Of a DNA stretch of 64,000 nucleotides, positions 1-7,891 are shown in pieces. The notes below the pieces were generated by a model. That model did not search any database. It saw only the letters and a list, made by a program, of their open reading frames with translations, and was not told the DNA's origin. The position numbers were made by a program, and so were the translations under genes. The stretch is taken from contig NZ_CP054393.1 in assembly GCF_018024475.1 (NCBI RefSeq), positions 62,001-126,000 on the forward strand, given 5' to 3'. Position 1 is the stretch's first letter. Every line of letters starts with the position of its first letter. The stretch comes from Candidatus Phytoplasma luffae (GTDB taxonomy: Bacteria; Bacillota_I; Bacilli_A; Acholeplasmatales; Acholeplasmataceae).

Positions 1-2
1 TA

Positions 3-581
3 TTAATTATCATAACATTTGTAATTGTTCTATTTTTCTCAATTATCTCAATTTATGCTTTAAACGATTACTTTAACAAACAAAGAAAAGAAAAAATAAA
101 TTTAATAAATGATTTTCCTATTTTCACTGTTGAACGAACGGGTGGCAACAACGAAAATCAAATACTTTTGCCGATTTCAATTCCTAACTTAAGCCAAAAA
201 AAATACAATCACTTAATTACTATCGAACACGAAGCAATCCTTAACTCAAATGGAATAGATATTTCAATACCCTTATATTTAAAATTATCAACCCAATATA
301 ACACTAACCAATCCTTTAACAACCCAGAAAAATATTTAAACATAAGCCTCAAAGTTAATAACAATGATTATGACGACACAAAACGTCCCCAAATGATATT
401 AAACGACAAAGGTATTGGAATTATTAAAATTCAAATTAGCATCGAACAAAAAGAAATCATCAATTCCAAAAACCCTCAATTAGAATTAATTTGTGATTAC
501 GAATTAGTCGATTCCCAAGGTAAATCTTTCGAAGGCGGAAATCAAACTATCGAAAACAAAATTGCTCAATTAGCAAAATAA
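3..581 (+). CDS. PMU-type membrane-anchored hypothetical protein (5' end outside window)
   Basis: The frame is open from the first bases of the window, so the gene begins upstream. The first ~18 visible residues form a hydrophobic helix rich in I, V, L and F. After a charged stretch, the remaining ~150 residues look like a soluble beta-rich domain. A TTG at 168 is an internal codon and should not be taken as the start. No enzyme motif is recognised. The last ~30 residues (YELVDSQGKSFEGGNQTIEN) resemble the end of the broken gene at 14215-14503 (YEVVDKDGNGIEGGQKIAIQ), so this looks like a recurrent mobile-unit family. An intrinsic terminator follows directly. Function unknown. Confidence 0.7.
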   Translation, partial: LIIITFVIVLFFSIISIYALNDYFNKQRKEKINLINDFPIFTVERTGGNNENQILLPISIPNLSQKKYNHLITIEHEAILNSNGIDISIPLYLKLSTQYNTNQSFNNPEKYLNISLKVNNNDYDDTKRPQMILNDKGIGIIKIQISIEQKEIINSKNPQLELICDYELVDSQGKSFEGGNQTIENKIAQLAK

Positions 582-590
582 AATATTAAA

Positions 591-625
591 AGACTAAACA
601 AAATTTGTATTAGTCTTTTTTTATT
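591..625 (+). terminator. intrinsic terminator
   Basis: Inverted repeat AGACTAA / TTAGTCT followed by a run of seven T. It lies ten bases after the stop of the preceding membrane-anchored protein and separates it from the AAA+ ATPase gene. Confidence 0.75.
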
Positions 626-643
626 TTTCAGAAAGGTATTAAT

Positions 644-1846
644 ATGAAAATGAATATTAAAAAAAATCAAAATAAAAATTTAAATCCAACTAATTTAATA
701 ATAATCATTATAACATCTATCATTTTATTTTTAGGAATTCAAGTTTGGATCCACCATCAAGCTTTAATCGAAAATCAAACCCAAATCCTAAATCATCATA
801 AAAGATTAGAAACCCAAAACAAAACTAACCAAGAAACTAAAAAATATTTAGAAGACCAAATAACTAAAAATAATTCATCACCAGAAAAAATTCAAACTTT
901 TTCTTCATCAGAATTACAAGAAAAAACAATAATCCCGAACGATAACCAAGAAGAATTATTATTTAAACCTTCTAACAACAATAAATTCCCAGGATTCAAC
1001 CAACTAATCGGTTTCAAAGAAGAAAAACAAGCATTAGATGGATTTATTGATTATCTCAACAACAAAGAAAACTACAAAAATATTGGAGAAATCGAATCTC
1101 CTCTAGGTATTTTAATGTATGGAGCCCCTGGAACAGGAAAAACCACTCTCGCAAGATCCTTAGCCAAAGAAACTAATTTACCCTTCTTTGAAGTAAGCAG
1201 CTCTTTATTCTCACAAAAATACAAAGGTATCGCCCCTCAATTAGTCAAAGATTTATTTATGACAGCTCGCGAAGAAGCAGCCCAAAACAATGGCGCAATC
1301 ATCTTTTTAGATGAATGCGAAACTATCTTTACTGATTTAAGCACTTTAGAAACTGATTCAGAAATTGCCAATGTTGTGAATCAATTCAAAACTGAATTGA
1401 CATCTTTTAAAAACAACCCTGAAAAACCTATTTTCATCATTGGAGCTACAAACCACATTAACCAAATCGATGATGCCATCAAATCAAGATTCACTTACAA
1501 TATCGAAGTCAAACCAGGCAACAAAGAAGAAAGAAAACAATTCCTAGAATTTTTAATCAACAAACGTAAAAACCCTTATAGTGAAGAAGCCAAACAATAC
1601 TTATATGAAGTCATTAACGAAGCTTTAGAAATATTACCGCCAAACCATCAATTCAAACAAGCCAATCGTACTTTGGAAAACCTCTTAAAAACAACAGTAA
1701 CAATCTTTGCGAAAAACAGAGGTCAAGGTGAAACTAGAAGAAATGAAATCAACAAAGAAGATTTAAAACAAGCATATAAAATGATAATTTCTCCTAATAT
1801 AAATATATTAGACCAAATAGAAAAAAACCAAAAAGGAGATGAATAA
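644..1846 (+). CDS. membrane-anchored AAA+ ATPase, FtsH-like but without protease domain
   Basis: One membrane helix (about residues 18-36) is followed by a charged linker and one AAA+ module. Walker A is GAPGTGKTT at 160-168, Walker B is AIIFLDE at 218-224, a sensor-1 Asn is near 270, and a probable arginine finger sits in KSRF near 282. FtsH proteases carry an HEXXH zinc site after the ATPase; here the protein ends at 400 residues with no such motif, so it is an ATPase only. Such genes are usually annotated as ATP-dependent Zn protease in phytoplasma PMUs, which overstates the evidence. The next gene starts three bases after the stop and its Shine-Dalgarno site lies inside this gene's end, so the two are translationally linked and may act together at the membrane. 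Substrate unknown. Confidence 0.8.
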   Translation: MKMNIKKNQNKNLNPTNLIIIIITSIILFLGIQVWIHHQALIENQTQILNHHKRLETQNKTNQETKKYLEDQITKNNSSPEKIQTFSSSELQEKTIIPNDNQEELLFKPSNNNKFPGFNQLIGFKEEKQALDGFIDYLNNKENYKNIGEIESPLGILMYGAPGTGKTTLARSLAKETNLPFFEVSSSLFSQKYKGIAPQLVKDLFMTAREEAAQNNGAIIFLDECETIFTDLSTLETDSEIANVVNQFKTELTSFKNNPEKPIFIIGATNHINQIDDAIKSRFTYNIEVKPGNKEERKQFLEFLINKRKNPYSEEAKQYLYEVINEALEILPPNHQFKQANRTLENLLKTTVTIFAKNRGQGETRRNEINKEDLKQAYKMIISPNINILDQIEKNQKGDE

Positions 1847-1849
1847 TAT

Positions 1850-3469
1850 ATGTTAACACCATTTGACTTAATCAAAGGATTTTTATCATTTAAATCTTAT
1901 TTCACCTGGTTTTTAATAGCCACTACCATCTTTAGTCTATTTGTTTTCTTTAAAAGAAAACTTTCACCCACTCAACAATCAACAACATCATGGAAAGGCT
2001 ATTTAACTTATTTTTTAATTATAATTGGTATTTTAAGTTTCATTTATTTATGTTTCTTTCATAAAACAGAACCATCATCTAAATATGCAGGGCAATTAGT
2101 CAACAAAATCGACAAAGCCATCGATAAATACGAAAATACAATAAATAATTACAAAGGATTAAAAACTAATTGGGAAAGTGAATTAAAAAAATGTGAAGAT
2201 GAATTAAAAGAACTTTACAATGCCCAAGAATCCTCCCAAAAACAAAAAGAACAAATCCATGAATTGTTAGAACAAAATGAAGTCAAAATCCAAGAAATAA
2301 AAGAACAATTAAAAAACACAACAGGTAACATCACTATCTTAAAAGGCAAGCTAACTCAGTTAGAAAAAGATAAAGATGCCAAAGAAAAAGAAATTAAACA
2401 AAAACAAGAAGAAGAAAAATTAGCTTCTCCTGACGATAAAATTAGATTAAGAGCACAAATTGAAAAACTCCAAGATGAAGTAATAAAATTAGCTGGTGAA
2501 ATCGGCAAAATAAAAGTTAAAATCAAAAATTTAGAAACAGACCAAAAATATTATCAAGATATGTTATCTGGTGCTGAAAAATTTAAAAAAATGTTAGAAG
2601 AACAATATAAAGATTTAACTGAAGGAGAAAAAAGATTATATAATCAAATCCAATCAGTTGAAGAACGTCATGCCGAAATCCAAAAAGAAATTGATGCAGT
2701 CAAGAAAAAACTAGATAAAATCGATTTAGAAAAAGATTTATATACATCCCTAAAAATAAAATATCGCGAAATGCATAACCGCCTGATAACTTATGAAAAA
2801 GAACATGAAGCATCAGCTGGAAACATAGTAAAATGGGGATTCAAAGCTTTTGATAAAGTAACTGACTTAATCCCCGCTAAATATGGTATGAAAATTATGG
2901 GCAAAGCAGTTACTTTTACACGTAAGTTCGCTCAAGGTATGTCAAAAGCTACTTTAGTTCTTCACGAAGGCCACCGTTTGTGGCATTTATATAATGAAGT
3001 CGCGCAAGAAAACAAAGAACATCCACCAATGATTACCGAAGAAGCTTTAAAAATGTATACTCAAGACATCGACCGTGATTTAGCCAAACTTGACGCCGAC
3101 TACAAAGATTACGAAAAAAAGCTAGCTGATTATAAACTTCGTCAAAATGAAAATAATTTAGAACAAGAATTAGAATATTCTAGATCAATAGTTCGCGGAA
3201 TAGCCCAAAAAGAACAATCAGTCATCGATGAATATAAAAAAATCACTAAGGATTTAGAAGCAGAATACAATAAAGCTTCAGATAATGACAAATTATACAA
3301 AACTAAAGACAAATTAGAAGAAGAATTAGAAACTAAAATCGAAGAAGTGAATGATTTAAAAGAACAATTAAAACAAAAAAATCCGAGTTACGCTCGTGCT
3401 CAACAACGCCTTCAAGCTAGACGAGTTGGTAAAATCCCTGAAATGGTTATGATACCAAATAAAAAATAA
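1850..3469 (+). CDS. large coiled-coil membrane protein of PMU type
   Basis: 539 residues. Two hydrophobic helices near the N-terminus (about 12-35 and 50-68) are followed by long charged coiled coils (about 80-310). A less charged central block (about 325-390) contains glycines and aromatics, and a second coiled coil runs to the end. The Shine-Dalgarno AAAGGAG lies within the end of the AAA+ ATPase gene. The layout resembles SMC-like rods, but there is no ATP-binding motif. Residues around 203-244 are almost identical to part of the next gene because of a shared 124-bp DNA segment. Partner of the upstream ATPase by context; function unknown. Confidence 0.7.
   Translation: MLTPFDLIKGFLSFKSYFTWFLIATTIFSLFVFFKRKLSPTQQSTTSWKGYLTYFLIIIGILSFIYLCFFHKTEPSSKYAGQLVNKIDKAIDKYENTINNYKGLKTNWESELKKCEDELKELYNAQESSQKQKEQIHELLEQNEVKIQEIKEQLKNTTGNITILKGKLTQLEKDKDAKEKEIKQKQEEEKLASPDDKIRLRAQIEKLQDEVIKLAGEIGKIKVKIKNLETDQKYYQDMLSGAEKFKKMLEEQYKDLTEGEKRLYNQIQSVEERHAEIQKEIDAVKKKLDKIDLEKDLYTSLKIKYREMHNRLITYEKEHEASAGNIVKWGFKAFDKVTDLIPAKYGMKIMGKAVTFTRKFAQGMSKATLVLHEGHRLWHLYNEVAQENKEHPPMITEEALKMYTQDIDRDLAKLDADYKDYEKKLADYKLRQNENNLEQELEYSRSIVRGIAQKEQSVIDEYKKITKDLEAEYNKASDNDKLYKTKDKLEEELETKIEEVNDLKEQLKQKNPSYARAQQRLQARRVGKIPEMVMIPNKK
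2457..2580 (+). repeat. 124-bp direct repeat, copy 1 (inside coiled-coil gene)
   Basis: Matches 4167-4290 at 123 of 124 bases; the one difference is T at 2481 against G at 4191. Both copies are in the same reading frame and encode the coiled-coil segment that includes KLAGEIGKIKVKIKNLETDQ. Confidence 0.95.
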
Positions 3470-3500
3470 TTTTCCTTAAACATTTTATTCATAAAATTAT

Positions 3501-3549
3501 ATAATAGTGATATATTCATATTTCAATATTTGATAATAATCACTATTAT
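3501..3549 (+). promoter_or_regulatory. 11-bp perfect inverted repeat just upstream of a Shine-Dalgarno site
   Basis: ATAATAGTGAT at 3501-3511 and ATCACTATTAT at 3539-3549 are perfect reverse complements with 27 bases between them. The Shine-Dalgarno AGAAAGGA of the next gene begins two bases later. There is no T-run, so it is not an intrinsic terminator. An operator or an mRNA hairpin controlling ribosome access are both possible. Confidence 0.55.
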
Positions 3550-3568
3550 CAGAAAGGAAATGAAATTT

Positions 3569-4399
3569 ATGAATAATAATTTTTTTAAAAAACATTTAGT
3601 AACTATTGTTATCACATCTCTTTTTGGAATAGCGATTATAATTGGTTTTTATCAAGGATTTAATGATTATCAAAACGAAAAAAATTATTTATCTCCTTTA
3701 GAGAACAAACCCCAACAAATCCCTTCAAAAATAAAACGTTCTACGGAAGAAACACCCCAACCGAAAATTAAAACAACTGCTGTTCGTTTAGACCAAATTA
3801 AAACTTATCTCTTTGGCGAACCTACTGACACTTCTAAATTACCATCTGATTTATCAGAGCGAGAAAAAACCCAAATCAATAAACTAAAAAATAGTTGGCA
3901 ATTATCATTGAATTTATTAAAAAAAGAAAAAACAGACGTTGATGAAGAACAAACTAAATGCGATAATTATAATCTCAAAATTAAAGAAATAAAAAATCAA
4001 TATCCTTCGTTAATAACTAAAAAAAATCAACTAGAACAAGATCAAGAAGACAAAGAAAAAGAAATCAATCAAAAAAAAGAAGTTCGGAAACAATTTAAAT
4101 GTTTACCTAATCAACCCGAAGAAGTTAGAAAAAAAAGAAAAGAAAATTTTGATTTATTAACAGCTGAAATTGAAAAACTCCAAGATGAAGGAATAAAATT
4201 AGCTGGTGAAATCGGCAAAATAAAAGTTAAAATCAAAAATTTAGAAACAGACCAAAAATATTATCAAGATATGTTATCTGGTGCTGAAAACTACAAAAGA
4301 ATATTAAAAGAACGATATAAAGAAGGTGAAAAACAATATAAAGATTCAATTATTTCTAAATTAAACAAACTCTATGACATTACCTCGACTGAGGGATAA
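3569..4399 (+). CDS. membrane-anchored coiled-coil protein of PMU type
   Basis: The ATG at 3569 is preferred because AGAAAGGA lies about ten bases upstream; the frame is open back to 3530. The protein has about 276 residues. A single N-terminal hydrophobic helix (about 8-27) is followed by a linker rich in P, T and K and a long charged coiled coil. The C-terminal half carries the 124-bp segment shared with the preceding gene, so the two look partly built from a common module. Unlike that gene it has no second long coiled-coil half. No catalytic motif is visible. Function unknown; topology suggests the coil faces one side of the membrane. Confidence 0.65.
   Translation: MNNNFFKKHLVTIVITSLFGIAIIIGFYQGFNDYQNEKNYLSPLENKPQQIPSKIKRSTEETPQPKIKTTAVRLDQIKTYLFGEPTDTSKLPSDLSEREKTQINKLKNSWQLSLNLLKKEKTDVDEEQTKCDNYNLKIKEIKNQYPSLITKKNQLEQDQEDKEKEINQKKEVRKQFKCLPNQPEEVRKKRKENFDLLTAEIEKLQDEGIKLAGEIGKIKVKIKNLETDQKYYQDMLSGAENYKRILKERYKEGEKQYKDSIISKLNKLYDITSTEG
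4167..4290 (+). repeat. 124-bp direct repeat, copy 2
   Basis: Second copy of the segment at 2457-2580, with one base difference. Homology stops sharply on both sides, as expected from recent copying or gene conversion between the two coiled-coil genes. Confidence 0.95.
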
Positions 4400-4421
4400 A
4401 AAATAAAAGGAGTTATTAATA

Positions 4422-4757
4422 ATGGTTAAATCAAAAAAACAATTATCTATATTTACTTCAATTTTATTTATTTGTTTAGGATTATTCTTAATTACTAATA
4501 ATCAAATTTATGGTAGTCCTAAAAAAGATATTTCATCATCAAAAGAAATAGAAAAACAAGATATTAAAAATTATTTTGATTTATATAATACGCTTGAAAA
4601 TTGTTCTAATGAAGAAAGAAATATAATTATTCAAATATTATCAAACTCAAAAACAGTAGATTTATTAAAACAAATGGCTAAAGAAGAAGCCAAAAATAAA
4701 CCAACTAACAAAGAAGAAGGTTCTTCTTCCCAACAACCTGATAGCTCCAAAAAATAA
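4422..4757 (+). CDS. small secreted protein, effector-like
   Basis: 111 residues. The N-terminus has two lysines, then a hydrophobic core and NNQIYGSPK, which fits a Sec signal peptide cleaved near residue 32. The signal resembles those of secreted phytoplasma virulence proteins (LxLITNNQ followed by a small residue). The mature part would be ~80 residues: a helical, charged region, then a hydrophilic tail with KEEGSSSQQPDSSKK and no membrane segment. The Shine-Dalgarno AAAAGGAG lies 13 bases upstream, and the gene ends just before a strong terminator. Secretion is well supported; action inside a plant or insect host is inference from the family pattern. I could not match it to a named effector. 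Confidence 0.7.
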   Translation: MVKSKKQLSIFTSILFICLGLFLITNNQIYGSPKKDISSSKEIEKQDIKNYFDLYNTLENCSNEERNIIIQILSNSKTVDLLKQMAKEEAKNKPTNKEEGSSSQQPDSSKK

Positions 4758-4763
4758 TTAATT

Positions 4764-4790
4764 AAGACTCTCGATAGAGAGTCTTTTTTA
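4764..4790 (+). terminator. strong intrinsic terminator
   Basis: Stem AAGACTCTC / GAGAGTCTT with loop GATA, followed by T-rich sequence. It ends the transcript of the small secreted protein. Confidence 0.85.
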
Positions 4791-4850
4791 TTTAACAAAC
4801 TCACATAACGGCAAGACAAACATAACACCAAAAAAAGGAGGTAACCAATT

Positions 4851-6393
4851 ATGTCAAAATCAATCAAAATTCCCTTTATCTAAATATTTCATCATTATTT
4901 ATTTATTATTATTTTTAATTTGTTGTCCTTCTATCTCCGCTCATCCTTATTTTCATCATCAATCTAAATCAAAAATAAAACTATCTGACTACCAAACCCT
5001 TCAACAAGAATGGTTAGCCACTCAACCCAAAATGAAAAGATATGACATTCCTGTTTTATCCAAAGAAAGCATCCCTGATATCTTAAAATATTTTAATATC
5101 AAAGCTTATCTTTATGATATTTCAACTCCCTCCTACAATCCTTATGATTACACTTTCTTCGACGCTAAACTCAAAAACCCTCCTTCAGGTTTAATTGGGG
5201 CTTATTTCAAACCAAGACATAACCCTTTTAATATCAAATATCCTGATGAAGATGATGAATTCACCTTAGAAGAACTCCTTGATTACGGAATAGCCATCAA
5301 AGAAGCCTTTGTCTTTTGGGATACAAAACAAAAACCTCAAGAAGAAAATGTAAATATAGAATTAATAATAATTGAAATGTTTGCTGACCAAAACAAAGAA
5401 GAAGCAATTAATAATTATTTAATCAAAAACAACATCATTAAAGAACCAAAACTAATTAAACTAGGTTGTTATAACGCAACACCTCATACTGGATTAGTAT
5501 TGCCTTTACCTTTTGGAAAATTTTTATTTGAATTTGAAATTGATGCCATTTATTTTGATGACGGCATAAGGTTATTATCTGAAAATCGAAATATACAATC
5601 TCTAAGAAACCGATTAGAATGGAAACAAGAATTTCTACAAGAAGTTATAATAAAACAAAATTCATGTGAAGATACACATTTCAAAACTGTCTATCAAGAA
5701 AGCATTAATGAAATTAATGAAAGCATCAATCAAATAAAAGAAGATATTATTAAATCTCAATCATATACTATCGAAGACTTAACAAAACTCTCAAATGGTG
5801 CCAAAAACATCTATCTTTTCTTCCTTAATGTTCAAAAAAGAAAAAAAATTATTGAACTCCCTGACTCTTTAGACCCTTATCAAACTATCCGAGATTGGAA
5901 AAGAGAAAACAACCTTTATACTTTCCCTCCTTTAATAGAAGAAAGTGAATATAAAGAAGAAACAGAAAAGCGAAATTGGGATATTGAAATAACTTCTCCT
6001 TCTTATAAAAAAATAGATATTCCTTTTCAAATTAAAAAAATATTCCAATGTTTAGAAACTGATGATTGTATTTATTTTGTAGTTTGTAATAATGATACAC
6101 TCCAAATTAAACTCGTCGAACAATATCGTGATGCTTATATAAATTGGTTAAAGCAATGTTACATTCAATATGGATGTTCTTATTCAGCTCAAGAAATAAG
6201 AAATAAATTTGGAAAAACATCGAGAATTATTTATGATGAAAACGGAAATACATGTTGGTATCAATATGTCCCAGGTTTTTTCTCTGATGATTGGATTGTT
6301 AATGGTCATAATTGTGTTGGTAATTCTAATATTTTTTATAATTTTTATAACACCACTCCCCCACCCAAAAGAATTGAATTAAGCTTTAAATAA
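4851..6393 (+). pseudogene. large secreted protein with frameshift in the signal peptide
   Basis: The only good start is the ATG at 4851, behind a full AAAGGAGGT Shine-Dalgarno. That frame reads MSKSIKIPFI and stops. The long frame (open to 6393) runs through the same DNA as a near-perfect signal peptide (KFPLSKYFIIIYLLLFLICC, then SISAHPYFHH). Removing one A from the AAAA near 4870 joins the two into a protein of about 513 residues. Without the shift, translation could only begin at an internal ATG (5032) lacking the signal. The body has no membrane helix and no motif I recognise; it contains a charged coiled stretch near residues 195-240 of the 5032 frame. Either a real frameshift, phase variation, ribosomal slippage or a base-calling error is possible. 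Confidence 0.7.
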
Positions 6394-6400
6394 CAATTTA

Positions 6401-6427
6401 AAAGACTCTCTTGTAGAGTCTTTTTTT
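6401..6427 (+). terminator. intrinsic terminator
   Basis: Stem AAAGACTCT / AGAGTCTTT with loop CTTGT and a following T-run, eight bases after the stop of the secreted protein. The stem sequence is nearly the same as at 4764-4790. Confidence 0.85.
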
Positions 6428-6458
6428 ATTATCTAAAACCCAATTAAAGGAGAAAAAA

Positions 6459-7088
6459 ATGAAACTTATAGTTTTTGAAGGACTAGATGGTAGCGGCAAA
6501 ACAACTTTAATTCAAGAATTACAACAAAAACTAAAAAAACAAAAAATAAATAATAAAATTTATCAAGGTTTAGGAAGTAGTTCTATTGGAACAGAAATAA
6601 GAAATTTATTTTTAAATTATAACCAAGTTGATTACATTACTCGTTTTTATCTTAGCATCACTAATATGGCTCAAATCCAAAAAGAACTCATCTATCCTCA
6701 TTTAAAACAAAATCAACTCATAATCTTAGACCGTTGGTTACCATCAACATATGCCTACCAATTATTTCCTTATCTTAAACAAACAAAATCTTGTTTCGAT
6801 TTAAAAGAAATTTTTGATATCACTCATAAAAAATTATTTATTAAACCTCATTTATTAATTTATCTAGATATTAATCCTCTTATTGGTAAAGAAAGAAAAC
6901 AAACCCAAAAAAACCATCAATTAGATATTATCGAACAAAAATCCTTAACTTATCACCAAACTGTCCATAAAGGTTATTATCATTATTTAACTCATTATCA
7001 AAACAATAAACAATTAATTCTAAATGGTATTGATTCCCTTCAATCAAATGTTACTAAAATTATGAAATTAATAAGAGATATAAAATGA
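6459..7088 (+). CDS. tmk: thymidylate kinase (PMU copy)
   Basis: 209 residues, the usual size for the family. It phosphorylates dTMP to dTDP for DNA synthesis. The P-loop is EGLDGSGKTT at 7-16, the DR(W) substrate motif is LDRWLP near 90, and a lid region with KERKQ follows near 145. The Shine-Dalgarno AAAGGAG is in place. The stop TGA overlaps the ATG of the next 40-codon gene. tmk is a standard PMU gene alongside dnaB and dnaG, suggesting that these elements bring part of their own replication supply. Confidence 0.92.
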   Translation: MKLIVFEGLDGSGKTTLIQELQQKLKKQKINNKIYQGLGSSSIGTEIRNLFLNYNQVDYITRFYLSITNMAQIQKELIYPHLKQNQLIILDRWLPSTYAYQLFPYLKQTKSCFDLKEIFDITHKKLFIKPHLLIYLDINPLIGKERKQTQKNHQLDIIEQKSLTYHQTVHKGYYHYLTHYQNNKQLILNGIDSLQSNVTKIMKLIRDIK

Positions 7089-7207
7089 AAAAAATCATAA
7101 AGAAAAAATGTCAAAACGGTAATTTATATATCTATTTTCGCAACGGCAAAATCAAAACAATTCATAAAGATGGAATTATTACTTGGCGTACTAAAAAAAT
7201 CTATTAA
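7085..7207 (+). CDS. 40-residue small basic protein coupled to tmk
   Basis: The ATG overlaps the tmk stop (ATGA), which suggests translational coupling. The product is 40 residues, strongly basic, with the pattern NGNLYIYFRNGKIKTIHKDG, which could form a short beta-hairpin. A terminator follows within ten bases, so it is the last gene of the tmk transcript. No known family recognised. It could be a real small protein or a remnant of a longer one; the overlap and the terminator favour a real gene. Confidence 0.5.
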   Translation: MKKIIKKKCQNGNLYIYFRNGKIKTIHKDGIITWRTKKIY

Positions 7208-7215
7208 AACAAACC

Positions 7216-7244
7216 AAAGACCCTCAAAAAGGGTCTTTTTTATT
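7216..7244 (+). terminator. intrinsic terminator
   Basis: Stem AAAGACCC / GGGTCTTT followed by a T-run. It closes the tmk transcript; the next gene has its own Shine-Dalgarno. Confidence 0.85.
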
Positions 7245-7261
7245 TAGAAAGGAATTTAAAA

Positions 7262-7891
7262 ATGTTAACTAACCAAGAATTTATTAATATCAACCAATTA
7301 AATACCAACTCAAAATCAGTTCAAATCATAAAGCTTATTTTCAACAAAGCAACTTTGAATCTTACTATTGATAAATATATGAAAAGTAATCACATTCAAT
7401 TAAATCATTATTTCGAAACCAACAACTTTTGTTCCCAATCCCAAAAATCAATTCGCGGAAAAATTAACGAATACCTGATTTTGCTTTATTTAAACCATAA
7501 AGGAATTAAATGTTTATATCCTAAATCATATTTATTTTTCATCCCCGACATCAAATTCGACTTGGTTTTATTCACACAAACCAAACGCATTATCGCCTTC
7601 AATTTCAAAACTTGCCTTCGTGAACGATACAAACAAGCCATCATTGAAGCACAACAACTAAAAAAACTAGACACTCGTTTTGAATATTATTTATTAACAA
7701 ACGATGAAGTTGAAACTCAAAAACTCAATAATAAAATTAAAAACGGTAAAGTACAGTCAATTAATAAAGTAATTAATTTATTTTCTGATAATGCTAATCT
7801 CTTCTTAAAAACCTTACTAATGAATGAATTCATCACTTTTCCCAATATTAATTTAATTAAAAAGAAGGAGTTAAATAAAAATGTTAACTAA
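7262..7891 (+). CDS. PD-(D/E)XK nuclease-like hypothetical protein
   Basis: 209 residues. The middle has the spacing of a restriction-endonuclease-like core: a helix with Glu70 (GKINEYLILLYL), then IPDIKFDLVLF with Asp96/Asp100, then a strand ending in NFK (Lys116), followed by TCLRERYKQAIIEA. In several type II restriction enzymes (for example the EcoRII, PspGI and NgoMIV groups) the ExK Glu is replaced and a Glu in the next helix takes over, with a K..T..R.R..Q pattern after the strand. Here Glu129 lies 13 residues after Lys116, which fits. No methyltransferase is nearby. The gene overlaps dnaB by 11 bases. Nuclease activity is inference; the fold assignment is a motif reading only. Confidence 0.55.
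   Translation: MLTNQEFININQLNTNSKSVQIIKLIFNKATLNLTIDKYMKSNHIQLNHYFETNNFCSQSQKSIRGKINEYLILLYLNHKGIKCLYPKSYLFFIPDIKFDLVLFTQTKRIIAFNFKTCLRERYKQAIIEAQQLKKLDTRFEYYLLTNDEVETQKLNNKIKNGKVQSINKVINLFSDNANLFLKTLLMNEFITFPNINLIKKKELNKNVN

Noticed and set aside
2950-3000. HEGHRLWH in the coiled-coil protein as a zinc-protease site completing the protease-less AAA+ ATPase
   Set aside because: The pattern is HEGHR, not HEXXH; the second histidine is in the wrong position, so it is not a zincin motif.
4631-4867. Minus-strand ORF over the small secreted protein and its terminator
   Set aside because: It runs through an intrinsic terminator and opposite a better-supported gene; no Shine-Dalgarno.
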